Shown here: positions 17,658-26,190 of the stretch, in pieces
Layout: each line of letters starts with the position of its first letter
Position numbering within the stretch: the first letter of the stretch is position 1
Assembly: GCF_030150205.1 (NCBI RefSeq)
Contig: NZ_JASLGT010000024.1
Span: forward strand, 434,001-498,000
From: Niabella sp.
GTDB taxonomy: Bacteria; Bacteroidota; Bacteroidia; Chitinophagales; Chitinophagaceae
Reading direction: 5' to 3'
DNA length: 64,000 bases
The notes under the pieces: generated by a model
Seen by the model: only the letters and a program-made list of their open reading frames with translations
Told to the model about the DNA's origin: nothing
The model's database searches: none
Translations under genes and position numbers: made by a program

Positions 17658-20600
17658 ATGCTGAAGAAAATAATTGGATATCTTTTTTTATTATTTCCGC
17701 TTACCGGGATGCAGGCGCAGGACTCCGTTCAGAACCGACTGATCCTGATCGGGGATGCGGGGGAGATCAACCCGCATCAATCGGAGGTAATTACAACAGC
17801 GGCAGGAAAAATACTGGATCAGCGGACCACCGTATTATTCCTGGGTGATAATATTTATCCGAACGGAATGCCGCTAAAGGATGCTGCGGCCATTAACGCT
17901 GCAGAAAAGATCCTGGCTGCACAATACAAGCCCATGTTACAAAAGGGCGCCAAAGTGATCTTTGTTCCGGGCAACCACGATTGGGACCGCATGGGCAGGC
18001 AGGGCTATCAAAAGATCCTTGCCCAGGACGCTTTTTTGAACGGACAAAACAATCCCAGCTTAAAACTGCTGCCCGAAAAAGGCTGTCCCGGTCCGGAAGA
18101 AATTCCGGTTTCGGAAAATGTGGTACTCATTGCCTTCGACAGCGAATGGTGGTTGTTTCAGCATGAAAAAAACAGCGAAGACTGTGCCTGCAGCACAAAG
18201 GAGGCATGCCTTGAAAAGCTTTCCGAAATCCTAAGCCGCAACCGCGGTAAACGGATCTTCCTGGTTTGTCATCATCCGTTTCAAAGCTATGGGGTGCATG
18301 GAGGCTATTACAACTTAAAGGACCATCTGTTCCCGCTGACCAACCTGAATCCGCACCTTTATATTCCCCTGCCGGTGATCGGGTCGCTTTACCCCTTGCT
18401 CCGGACCAGCATTCCCAACCCCGAAGACCAGCGGCATCCGGACTATAAAGAAATGACCGCCCTTATCGATAGTGTATTTAGCGGGTACAATAACCTGGTG
18501 CATATGGCCGGGCACGAGCATGGGCTGCAATTTATAAAAGGGCAGCAGATGCAGATCGTGAGCGGGGCGGGGGCAAAGAATGCCTATGTAAAAAAAGGGA
18601 AACACAGTCTTTTTGCAAAAAAGAACAGTGGCTTTGTAACCGTAGACATACTGACCGGAGGCACATTACACATTCGCTATTACATGTTGGGAAACGGACG
18701 CATGCAGCAGGCATTTGAGTATCGTTTGCCATTTGTAACACCAGAGCAGCAATGGAATGCCCTGCGGAACACAGCGCTGGCAACCGCAGATAGTGTGGTG
18801 GTGCGTACCAATGCGGCATTGGATAAGCCGGGTCGGGGCCACCGGATCTGGTTTGGCGAAAATTTCAGAAAAGAATGGGCGGCGCCAACCAAATTACCGG
18901 TGCTGCGGGTTTCGGAGATCAGCGGCGGGCTTACACCCATCAAAGAAGGCGGCGGGCTTCAAACCAAATCGCTCCGGCTGGCAAGTCCTTCGGGTAAAGA
19001 ATGGGTGCTGCGCAATGTAAATAAGAACATGGAGATCCTGCTGCCGGAAACGCTGCGGAACACTTTTGCAAAGGATGCGGTTACCGATGCGCTGAGCGGT
19101 CAGCATCCCTATTCGGCCCTTATTGTACCGCCCATTGCCGAGGCTGCGGGTGTGCCGCATGCCAACCCGGTCATTGGTGTGGTGGCCCCGGATACAGCCC
19201 TGCTGCCCTACGCTGAAAATTTCTTCAACAAGGTTTGCCTGTTAGAGGAGCGGGAACCGATCGGCAAATCGGATAATACAGGAAATATGTACAAGGCGCT
19301 GTTGAAGGATAACGACAATATGGTGGATACGGCCACCTATTTCAAGGCCCGCCTGGTTGACCTGCTCATAGGAGACTGGGACCGGCATGAAGATCAGTGG
19401 CGCTGGGCCTATGATAAAAAGAAGAAAGACCGCCGGTATGTACCGGTGCCCCGGGACCGCGACCAGGTTTTTCATGTAGTGCAGGGGATATTACCCACCA
19501 TTGCTTCCGGCCCCTCTATTATGCCCAGGCTGCATGATTTTTCGGGGAGGATCAAAAAGATCAATGCCTACTTTATGGCCGGAAGAGGATTGAACGGAAA
19601 TTTCTTCAATCAATATGACTATGATCAGTGGATGCAGCTGGTGCACGAATTTACCACGGCCGTTACAGATCCGGTACTGGAAGCAGCGTTGAAACGGCTT
19701 CCAGCGTCTTCCTATAATATGGATCATGATAAGCTGCTGGCGATCCTGAAACAGCGCAGGGCAAACCTGCCAAAGGCCATGACCACTTATTACCGGTTTT
19801 ATAACCGGGTGGTAGACATTCAGACCTCTGACAAGAAGGAATTGGTACAGATCACCGATACCGGTGATCGGGGACTAAAAATAAGTATTCATAAGATCAA
19901 TAAAGAAGATGCGGTTGCCGGTGCGCTGTTTGAGCGCAGCTTTGATCCGCGTGTAACCAAAGAGATCCGCCTGTACATTCATTCCGGCGACGACAGTGTG
20001 GTCATCAATAGCCATTCGAAAATACGGCTGCGCATCATCGGCAACAAAGATGAAAAGCAGTATAATGTACTTGCGGGGAGAAAAAATATCCGGGTATACG
20101 GAAGAAAAAAGAAGGTTCATTTTTCGGGAGATGACGAAAGTATCCGGAAACGGTTGTCGAACGATAGCAGCAATACAGCCTATGTACCAACCGATCTTTA
20201 TAACCGGTATATGATTCACCCCAACCTCGGGTTTAACCGGGATGATGGTATTATGTTAGGATTGGGGGTGCGGTTTGTAAACCAGGGTTTCCGGAAAAAG
20301 CCCTATGCCAATTCGCATCAGTTATCGTACCTGCATTCTTTTTCTTCCGGGGCCAACAGTTTCCGTTTTAAAAGCGACTGGCTGCATGCCATCGGGAAGG
20401 CAGACCTTTTGGTAACGGGCCGGGTACTGGCACCGGATAATGTGCAGAATTTTTTCGGACTGGGTAATGGTACCGTATATGATAAATCAAAAGGTGTGGG
20501 TTATTACCGTGCCCGGTTTACACTGGTAGATATTGCACCGGGACTGCGGTGGCGGCTGAATGATACCCGCACGCTGTCTGTTTCGACCTTTTTTCAACAT

Positions 20601-21257
20601 TACCGGTATGATGCGGCCGACAACCAGGGTAAGCTGATTGCAACCCCTTCGCTGGTGGGAACCTACGACAGTACCACTGTTAACAAGAACAAAAATTATA
20701 CGGGACTTGTTGTACACTATGAGGCCGATTCGCGGGATGATAAATTATTGCCCACTTCCGGGGGGCTTTTGAGCATGCGGGTACAGGGATTTAAGGGATT
20801 GAACGCCAGCGCCAGGGATTTTGCGCAGGTACTGGCGGAGTTATCGTTTTTCAGGAAAATAGGTGCTCCCGGAAACGTGGTGCTGTCTGACCGTATCGGC
20901 GGCGGTGCTACGGTGGGGAACGCGCCGTTTTACCAGTCGCTGTTTTTAGGTGGACAGGAAAACTTGCTGGGATACCGGAAATTCCGGTTTGCGGGTGAAC
21001 AGCTTTTATACAATAACCTGCAACTCCGCATAAAAATTGCGGATGTGGGAAGTTATATCCTGCCTGGCCAACTGGGCTTTACCGGTTTTTTTGATGCCGG
21101 CAAAGTGTGGGCGGAAGGGTATAATAGTTCTAAAATTCATACCGGTGTAGGTGGGGGGCTGTATTTTGTGCCGGCGCAGATCGCCGTGGTACAGCTGCTC
21201 GCCGGGTATTCCAGGGAGGGCTGGTATCCTCATTTTAGTCTTGGATTCAGATTTTAA
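17658..21257 (+). CDS. Metallophosphatase / kinase-like / BamA-type outer-membrane barrel fusion protein
   Basis: 1199 residues with a signal peptide (to about 21, MQAQ). Residues about 24-310: calcineurin-like phosphoesterase with LIGDAGE, FLGDNIYP, PGNHDWD, HHPFQ and AGHEHGLQ. Residues about 410-700: a region with the layout of an atypical kinase (KEWVLRNVNKN in a possible N-lobe; LLIGDWDRHEDQW near 571 and VPRDRDQVF near 597 resembling catalytic and metal-binding loops of FAM20/HipA/CotH-type kinases). Residues about 850-1199: a BamA/TamA-like barrel ending in FSLGFRF with terminal Phe. The barrel anchors the enzyme parts in the outer membrane, facing the periplasm or surface. The kinase reading is inference. 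Confidence 0.85.
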   Translation: MLKKIIGYLFLLFPLTGMQAQDSVQNRLILIGDAGEINPHQSEVITTAAGKILDQRTTVLFLGDNIYPNGMPLKDAAAINAAEKILAAQYKPMLQKGAKVIFVPGNHDWDRMGRQGYQKILAQDAFLNGQNNPSLKLLPEKGCPGPEEIPVSENVVLIAFDSEWWLFQHEKNSEDCACSTKEACLEKLSEILSRNRGKRIFLVCHHPFQSYGVHGGYYNLKDHLFPLTNLNPHLYIPLPVIGSLYPLLRTSIPNPEDQRHPDYKEMTALIDSVFSGYNNLVHMAGHEHGLQFIKGQQMQIVSGAGAKNAYVKKGKHSLFAKKNSGFVTVDILTGGTLHIRYYMLGNGRMQQAFEYRLPFVTPEQQWNALRNTALATADSVVVRTNAALDKPGRGHRIWFGENFRKEWAAPTKLPVLRVSEISGGLTPIKEGGGLQTKSLRLASPSGKEWVLRNVNKNMEILLPETLRNTFAKDAVTDALSGQHPYSALIVPPIAEAAGVPHANPVIGVVAPDTALLPYAENFFNKVCLLEEREPIGKSDNTGNMYKALLKDNDNMVDTATYFKARLVDLLIGDWDRHEDQWRWAYDKKKKDRRYVPVPRDRDQVFHVVQGILPTIASGPSIMPRLHDFSGRIKKINAYFMAGRGLNGNFFNQYDYDQWMQLVHEFTTAVTDPVLEAALKRLPASSYNMDHDKLLAILKQRRANLPKAMTTYYRFYNRVVDIQTSDKKELVQITDTGDRGLKISIHKINKEDAVAGALFERSFDPRVTKEIRLYIHSGDDSVVINSHSKIRLRIIGNKDEKQYNVLAGRKNIRVYGRKKKVHFSGDDESIRKRLSNDSSNTAYVPTDLYNRYMIHPNLGFNRDDGIMLGLGVRFVNQGFRKKPYANSHQLSYLHSFSSGANSFRFKSDWLHAIGKADLLVTGRVLAPDNVQNFFGLGNGTVYDKSKGVGYYRARFTLVDIAPGLRWRLNDTRTLSVSTFFQHYRYDAADNQGKLIATPSLVGTYDSTTVNKNKNYTGLVVHYEADSRDDKLLPTSGGLLSMRVQGFKGLNASARDFAQVLAELSFFRKIGAPGNVVLSDRIGGGATVGNAPFYQSLFLGGQENLLGYRKFRFAGEQLLYNNLQLRIKIADVGSYILPGQLGFTGFFDAGKVWAEGYNSSKIHTGVGGGLYFVPAQIAVVQLLAGYSREGWYPHFSLGFRF

Positions 21258-21263
21258 ACAACC

Positions 21264-23663
21264 ATGCAAACCAAATTACTCGATTTAGCAAAATGGAAGG
21301 CCGTGCGTATAGACGGACTGGAGAATGTGCTTTCCTTTGACCCGCTGATTCAATACCTTAAGGACCGGATCAGCCGGGAAACGACATTAAAGAAGCATTT
21401 TTTTGAATTTGTTCTTGAAAAATTGCTGGCAAATCCGCACCTGAAGCAGGAGCTGATGCCGGAAGAGATGGTGCACTTTAAAGATGAACTGGAATTGATT
21501 TATTGCCTGGTGGAGCCGGCGCTTGCAGAAGAACAAAAAATGATCTGGGCGCTGAGTGTGCCGCTTGATCCCCAGATCATTTGCGGCACGGATGCTTTTT
21601 ATGAAATGATGGAAGGGAACAATGAGATCCTGCACCGCTCCATGATCCAATCGATACAGGATAAATCCATGGTTCAGAAGCGGATGGAATTTGTGTATTC
21701 GGTCATTTTTGAAAAGCTGTACAACCAGCACATCCCAATGGGCAATGAGGTAAGCTATGCCATGTCCTATGTGGAAAATGGATTGCCCCGGTATTTTAAG
21801 ATCAATATCGATACGCGGTTTATAGATGTGATCGCAAAAGGCGAACTGCCGCCACTTAATCTGATTGAATGGGCAAGAGATATAAAAGACGAGGGATATG
21901 ACTGGAGCCAGGGAATCAAACAACTTCCGTTAAACCTGTTTAAGTTCCGGGGGCTGGCCATTATTACGGTAACGGATATTACGCAGGAGCATGCGGTGGA
22001 GCGCATTAAGGAGGTGGTGCTCAGCAGACACCAGTTTGCCCTGAAGGAAGATACGGAACAGGTGATACATTCATTAAAAGTGTTGATGGGAAGTCCTGCC
22101 ATTGAGTTTGGCCTGCTGCCCAATCTGCGGGTGAACGACCAGTTGGTATTTACCCTTGAAAGCGGCAATAACAGTATTTTGCTACAACCCAATCATTGTA
22201 TTGATAATGGAAAAAGCTTTCAGAAGCTTGCGGAAGAATACCTCAATCACCCCAAACCGGTTTTGATCGATGAATCCGTTCAAACGGAGGACGCCCGGCA
22301 ATTGCTGCAGTTTTTAAATATGGCCGGTATCCAGGCCTATGCATTGTTCCCCATTTTTCACAGCAACGAGGTGGCCGGAGTATTGGAGATCTACTCTTAT
22401 AAAAAAGAAGTACTCAATCTTCAAAGCCTGGTAAAGCTGAAAGATGCCATTCCGGTGCTGGCACAACTGTTAAAAAATGCCATAGACGAATTTGATAATC
22501 ACCTGGACGGTATTGTAAAAGATAAGTTTACAGCCCTGCAGCCGGCGGTGCAATGGAAGTTTAATGAGGCGGCCTGGAATTACCTCCGTGACAACCGGTC
22601 ATCGGATCAGAAACGCCCGATCGATAAGGTAGCTTTTAAGAAAGTATATCCGCTATATGGGGCTATTGACATCCGCAACTCTACGGTGGAACGGAATAAG
22701 GCCATGGCTGCGGATGCAGCTTTTCAACTGGAGCTATTAATCGGTTTGCTGGAGCAGATCCGGGAAAAGACCGGCCTGCTGCTGGTAGATGATATGGTTG
22801 GCAAATGCCGGAAATGGCTTTCGGGGATCGGTCATGATATTCGTGATTCTGATTATGGCAAACTCAATGAGTTCCTCGAAAATAAGATCACGCCATTTTT
22901 GAAGGATCTGAATGAAAAAGACCGGGACCTGCGGCCGCTCATTCAGCCTTACCTGGTGGAAAGTGAAAGCAATACGGGCAGTGTGCTGAGGAATATCCGT
23001 GTATTTGACAATGCGCTTAAAACCGTAAACAATACGATCAATGCGCGTTTGGAACAATTCAATAGCGATTTGCAGACCTTTTATCCGTATTACTTTGAAA
23101 AATTCAGAACAGATGGTTTTGAATTTGATATCTATATCGGTCAGGATATTGCACCGCACAAACCCTTCAGCAGGTACTACCTTCAAAACCTGCGGTTAAG
23201 ACAGCTGCAGGTTTTGGCAGAGATTGCGCGGGAAACGCATGCGCTGCAGCCCCGGCTGGACATACCATTGCAAACGACGCAGCTGATCTATATCCGTTCG
23301 GCACCCATTGATATTGTGTTCCGGCAGGATGAGCATAAGTTTGATGTGGAAGGCAGTTATAATATCCGTTACCAGGTGATCAAAAAAAGGATCGATAAAG
23401 TACGGATCCTGAATACCGGCGAACGGCTCACCCAACCGGGAAAGATTGCGCTGGTATACCTCAATGAAAGTGAAACCCGGGAGTACCGCGATTATATTGC
23501 CTACCTGCAGGAAGAGGGGCTGTTGCTGAACGACCTCGAAGCGGTGGAGTTAGAGGAATTGCAGGGGGTGACGGGACTTCGGGCATTACGGGTGGGTGTG
23601 AATGTTGAGAAAACAAATGAAATGATTCCGGATGAACTTACCGGGGCAACAAGAGGCGTGTAG
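21264..23663 (+). CDS. Large GAF-domain cytoplasmic protein
   Basis: 799 residues, no signal peptide or membrane helix. Residues about 300-415 resemble a GAF sensor (QPVLIDESV-like, YALFPIFHSNEVAGVLEIYS). The N-terminal 290 residues and the C-terminal 380 residues are mainly helical and unrecognised; there is no histidine kinase, GGDEF or HTH module. FVYSVIFEKLYNQ and PLYGAIDIRNSTVERN are notable; the latter (IDIRNST) resembles the start of class III nucleotidyl cyclase domains, where an Asp in an IDI/VDI strand binds metal, but the rest of a cyclase is not evident. Last gene of the five-gene operon, seven bases after the barrel fusion. Confidence 0.7.
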   Translation: MQTKLLDLAKWKAVRIDGLENVLSFDPLIQYLKDRISRETTLKKHFFEFVLEKLLANPHLKQELMPEEMVHFKDELELIYCLVEPALAEEQKMIWALSVPLDPQIICGTDAFYEMMEGNNEILHRSMIQSIQDKSMVQKRMEFVYSVIFEKLYNQHIPMGNEVSYAMSYVENGLPRYFKINIDTRFIDVIAKGELPPLNLIEWARDIKDEGYDWSQGIKQLPLNLFKFRGLAIITVTDITQEHAVERIKEVVLSRHQFALKEDTEQVIHSLKVLMGSPAIEFGLLPNLRVNDQLVFTLESGNNSILLQPNHCIDNGKSFQKLAEEYLNHPKPVLIDESVQTEDARQLLQFLNMAGIQAYALFPIFHSNEVAGVLEIYSYKKEVLNLQSLVKLKDAIPVLAQLLKNAIDEFDNHLDGIVKDKFTALQPAVQWKFNEAAWNYLRDNRSSDQKRPIDKVAFKKVYPLYGAIDIRNSTVERNKAMAADAAFQLELLIGLLEQIREKTGLLLVDDMVGKCRKWLSGIGHDIRDSDYGKLNEFLENKITPFLKDLNEKDRDLRPLIQPYLVESESNTGSVLRNIRVFDNALKTVNNTINARLEQFNSDLQTFYPYYFEKFRTDGFEFDIYIGQDIAPHKPFSRYYLQNLRLRQLQVLAEIARETHALQPRLDIPLQTTQLIYIRSAPIDIVFRQDEHKFDVEGSYNIRYQVIKKRIDKVRILNTGERLTQPGKIALVYLNESETREYRDYIAYLQEEGLLLNDLEAVELEELQGVTGLRALRVGVNVEKTNEMIPDELTGATRGV

Positions 23664-23710
23664 GCCTCGGGTCTTTTGGAGGTTGAAGTTGTAACCGCAA
23701 TGTACGCCAC

Positions 23711-23739
23711 GCATCCATAAAGATCGCAACGAGAACCGT
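23711..23739 (+). repeat. Degenerate direct repeat, left copy
   Basis: Begins GCATCC and ends GAACCGT. It matches the segment at 24732-24760 at about 22 of 29 positions in the same orientation. The pair brackets the transposase element. The rest of 23664-23917 holds no gene I can support. Confidence 0.35.
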
Positions 23740-23917
23740 AGAGGAGGTTACCGGGGGGCTCTTAGCGGACCCTGACCCCCGCGTTCTTATAAGATTAAAA
23801 TTTAACCGCTCCCGATGCATTCTATCGTGTGAGCATATTTCTTGAAAATAATAAAATGGCCTGATGCTTCATCATCGCCGGATATGCGACCGTTTAATAA
23901 AGAATTGAAATAGTCAG

Positions 23918-24003
23918 GCGTTGCCCGAAGGGCACCATGTGCATAGCCCCCAGCGTCAGCTGGGGGCAACGAATGTGCAGAATGCGCGGCCCCAACGGGG
24001 TCG
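23918..24003 (+). repeat. Left hairpin-rich terminal repeat of the REP-transposase element
   Basis: Contains three successive hairpins: GCCCGAAGGGC, CCCCCAGC/GCTGGGGG (23947-23954 and 23959-23966), and GGCCCC/GGGGTC near 23988-24002. The outer 28 bases (23918-23945) are repeated in inverted orientation at 24631-24658 with the same hairpin order. Confidence 0.8.
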
Positions 24004-24038
24004 TACGTTTAATGTTCCGGATCTGGCAGGACCGTGTT

Positions 24039-24482
24039 TCATAATAAATATTTTTCGTCAAATTCAACGCCATGCTCAATTAGCAGCCGCTTATATTCAT
24101 CATAAAACGGTTCATTTTTATGATGTTCTTTTTGATTCCTGACATAGTTGATGATGATATCCCGCTCTTTTATTGAATAGGTAAAGGCGCCGTAGCTTTC
24201 CTGCCATCCACGAAATTCAGGAAACAGGCCATTACTTTTCATCCATATACTGCTGGATGATTTTATATCCCTGATATAATCCGCAAGTGATGTTGACGGA
24301 TGAAGATCTGAAAAAATATGTATATGATCTTCTATGCCGTTGATGCGATAGAGGCTACATTTTTTATTCTTTACGATACCCCATATGTATTTGTAAAGTT
24401 CTTCGCAATGCGCTTCTGTAATGGTTTTACAGCGATTTTTAGTGGCAAAAATGATCTGGTAGAAAATCTGACGGTAGCTCAT
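24039..24482 (-). CDS. REP-associated tyrosine transposase (Y1_Tnp, IS200-like)
   Basis: 147 residues from MSYRQIF (ATG at 24480-24482); an ATG at 24497 adds five residues. It belongs to the IS200/IS605 TnpA family of single-strand transposases. The metal-binding His-hydrophobic-His motif is in GIEDHIHIFSD and the nucleophilic Tyr is in IINYVRNQKEHH, both intact. Members next to REP sequences recognise and cut their hairpins. Length is normal and there is no frameshift, so the protein may be active. Flanked on both sides by matching hairpin arrays. Confidence 0.88.
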   Translation of the reverse strand: MSYRQIFYQIIFATKNRCKTITEAHCEELYKYIWGIVKNKKCSLYRINGIEDHIHIFSDLHPSTSLADYIRDIKSSSSIWMKSNGLFPEFRGWQESYGAFTYSIKERDIIINYVRNQKEHHKNEPFYDEYKRLLIEHGVEFDEKYLL

Positions 24483-24570
24483 GATATCGGGTTTCATAGG
24501 TCATAGAATATTGTTCTGTTGACTCCAATTTACATTTAATTTTCGAAAATCCAATCTGCGTTCATCACAT

Positions 24571-24658
24571 TCGACCCCTCCGGGGCCGCGCCGTATACGT
24601 ATTTTCTTACCCCCGGCTTTAGCCGGGGGTTATGCACATGGTGCCCTTCGGGCAACGC
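24571..24658 (-). repeat. Right hairpin-rich terminal repeat of the REP-transposase element
   Basis: Inverted counterpart of the left array: GACCCCTCCGGGGCC hairpin, then ACCCCCGGC/GCCGGGGGT, then GCCCTTCGGGC, ending AACGCT. The middle stem differs from the left copy by compensating changes (GCTGGGGG against GCCGGGGG), which suggests that base pairing is maintained. No gene lies in 24483-24791. Confidence 0.8.
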
Positions 24659-24731
24659 TGTAATGATTCAAGAACGATTCGATACGAACTCAAGAAATGT
24701 GTACATACAATAGCGCCATTAGGGACGCACA

Positions 24732-24760
24732 GCATCCGTAAGGACCGCGGAGGGAACCGT
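24732..24760 (+). repeat. Degenerate direct repeat, right copy
   Basis: Begins GCATCC and ends GAACCGT; partner of 23711-23739. Located 31 bases before the stop of the convergent DUF3052 gene. Confidence 0.35.
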
Positions 24761-24791
24761 CTTAAATCCGTTACACCTTGATAAAACCCGT

Positions 24792-25232
24792 TTATCTCCT
24801 GTCTTTTAGCCGGATGACCAGTTTAAGTGCGGACCAGGTTTCGTCAATGGCGCAAACCTTTACATCAACCAATCCATTTTGCAATGCCATGTCCCGCACC
24901 CGATTTTCGTCCAGGTCCGTTGGAACCTTTGCCGACTTTTTGGGCCACGAAATCCAGATCGTCCCATTTTCTTCGATTTCCTGCCGCAACTGCTTCAGTT
25001 CTTTATTCAACTGTGCGGCGCTGGTTGTAAAAAAATGAATAAGATCTTTTTTTGTTTTTCTGTCGGTACTTATTTTAATATGCTCCGGCAACGCCCCCAG
25101 CAGCTCAAAATAATGATCGGGCACCTGCATGCATTTAATTTTAAAACCCGGCTTTGCCCCAAGTTTTTTTATCAGCGGCGTGCCCGAATATCCTGTTGCT
25201 GTGAGTTGTATTTTTTGTTTTGTGGCAGACAT
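24792..25232 (-). CDS. DUF3052-family protein
   Basis: 146 residues, cytoplasmic. The pattern GYSGTPLIKKLGAKPG at the N-terminus, IHFFTTSAAQL in the middle and WISWPKKSAKVPTDLDEN followed by GLVDVKVCAIDETWSALKLVIR is characteristic of DUF3052 proteins. No enzymatic function is known to me. The start at 25232 is directly preceded by a short gap to the next minus-strand gene. Confidence 0.85.
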   Translation of the reverse strand: MSATKQKIQLTATGYSGTPLIKKLGAKPGFKIKCMQVPDHYFELLGALPEHIKISTDRKTKKDLIHFFTTSAAQLNKELKQLRQEIEENGTIWISWPKKSAKVPTDLDENRVRDMALQNGLVDVKVCAIDETWSALKLVIRLKDRR

Positions 25233-25295
25233 ATGCAGTTAGATTGCTAAGCCGGGTGTGGCTTTCGCGTCAATGTATACCAGATCGGAAGTAAA

Positions 25296-25628
25296 TCAGC
25301 CCCTGTGCTGCTTCAGGTGTTCTACCAGCTTGGAAGAACGGTACCCGAAATCGGCGCCAAAGCTGTTGATCACCGTTCCCTTAATGTTGTGCTTTTGTGA
25401 AGAGATCGCAAATACAATGCTCTCATCCGCCGGATCGGTCATACCTTCAAAACGATAAACTTCATCAATCTCAAACTCTTCCGGTGGCAGCTCAAGGGAA
25501 TGCTGGTTGCAGTAAAGACAATCATTGTCTTCCATTGCCAGGAAATCTTCGGTATATCCCCTCCGGGCCAGGTCGTCTACAGCTTCACTCAATGTGTCGT
25601 AACTATAATGCGGTTTTTCGGTATTCAT
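25296..25628 (-). CDS. Conserved small acidic protein (often named phosphoribosylpyrophosphate synthetase-like)
   Basis: 110 residues. Features TLSEAVDDLARRGYTEDF, a CxxC-like pair in DCLYCNQHS, and the segment EFEIDEVYRFEGMTDPADESIVFAIS followed by KGTVINSFGADF; this is a family common in Bacteroidota that is sometimes labelled phosphoribosylpyrophosphate synthetase without having the PRPP synthetase fold, so that label should not be trusted. A TAACTTTG -7 box lies at 25649-25656, 21 bases upstream of the start. Function unknown. Confidence 0.75.
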   Translation of the reverse strand: MNTEKPHYSYDTLSEAVDDLARRGYTEDFLAMEDNDCLYCNQHSLELPPEEFEIDEVYRFEGMTDPADESIVFAISSQKHNIKGTVINSFGADFGYRSSKLVEHLKQHRG

Positions 25629-25648
25629 AACAAGGAGCTTTTGTATAC

Positions 25649-25656
25649 CAAAGTTA
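25649..25656 (-). promoter_or_regulatory. -7 box (TAACTTTG on minus strand)
   Basis: Plus-strand CAAAGTTA, a perfect TAnnTTTG on the minus strand, 21 bases upstream of the small acidic protein gene. No -33 element is clear. Confidence 0.45.
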
Positions 25657-25738
25657 CTTCTTTTATACGTAGAAAGCGGCCGGCCCTATGCACTGCCTGC
25701 AGGAGGGATAAGCAACGGCTTTTTGCGGTACGGCTGCA

Positions 25739-26110
25739 TTATTGCACCATCGGCAGATACTTTCTCCGGTTATCGATGATGATCCAAACGAGGATTGCGG
25801 CCAGCACCAGTGCTACCGGTAAGCCTGAAGGGTCCATTGTAGCATGGTGGAGGCAGATACCCGTCATGATCGGAAACAGGATCAATGCGCCCAGGGCCCT
25901 TGTTTTGGGAATGATCACCAGGATACTTCCGGTGGTTTCCATGGTTGCCAGCAGCGGCATCAGCCACTTTATTTTCATAAAGGCACCGAATGCTTCCATT
26001 TGCCCCGGAGTAAGTTTGGGAGCCGGCATGTAATTAAAGAATTTGTTGAGGCCGGCATTGAGAAACATTAATGCAAACAGGGTAAAGACGATTTGCTTTA
26101 CAATTTTCAT
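25739..26110 (-). CDS. DoxX-family membrane protein
   Basis: 123 residues with four hydrophobic helices (about 5-20, 48-66, 72-92, 98-114) and the DoxX-like start FALMFLNAGLNKFFNYMP. DoxX-type proteins are small inner-membrane proteins with poorly defined redox-linked roles. A TAATTTTG box lies on the minus strand at 26130-26137. This is one of three DoxX-like genes in the window, the others at 41538 and 43463. Confidence 0.8.
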   Translation of the reverse strand: MKIVKQIVFTLFALMFLNAGLNKFFNYMPAPKLTPGQMEAFGAFMKIKWLMPLLATMETTGSILVIIPKTRALGALILFPIMTGICLHHATMDPSGLPVALVLAAILVWIIIDNRRKYLPMVQ

Positions 26111-26129
26111 TTTGCTGATTTTAGAGGTT

Positions 26130-26137
26130 CAAAATTA
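26130..26137 (-). promoter_or_regulatory. -7 box (TAATTTTG on minus strand) upstream of DoxX gene
   Basis: Plus-strand CAAAATTA, perfect TAnnTTTG on the minus strand, 19 bases before the start codon at 26110. A CAAA (TTTG) further upstream at 26152-26155 is only 14 bases away, shorter than usual. Confidence 0.4.
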
Positions 26138-26190
26138 AAATTGCCCGTCTGCAAAAAGAGCATGCTATCGAATGCTATAGTTAGTATATT

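Larger units (their letters stand above)
23918..24658. mobile_element. REP-associated transposase element (REPtron-like, IS200-type Y1)
   Basis: A 741-base unit: one small Y1 transposase gene between inverted arrays of three hairpins each. Matching ends begin GCGTTGCCCGAAGGGCACCA on the left and its complement on the right. This is the layout of REP elements with their domesticated IS200/IS605-like tyrosine transposase. It separates the polyphosphate operon from the small genes downstream. Confidence 0.7.
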
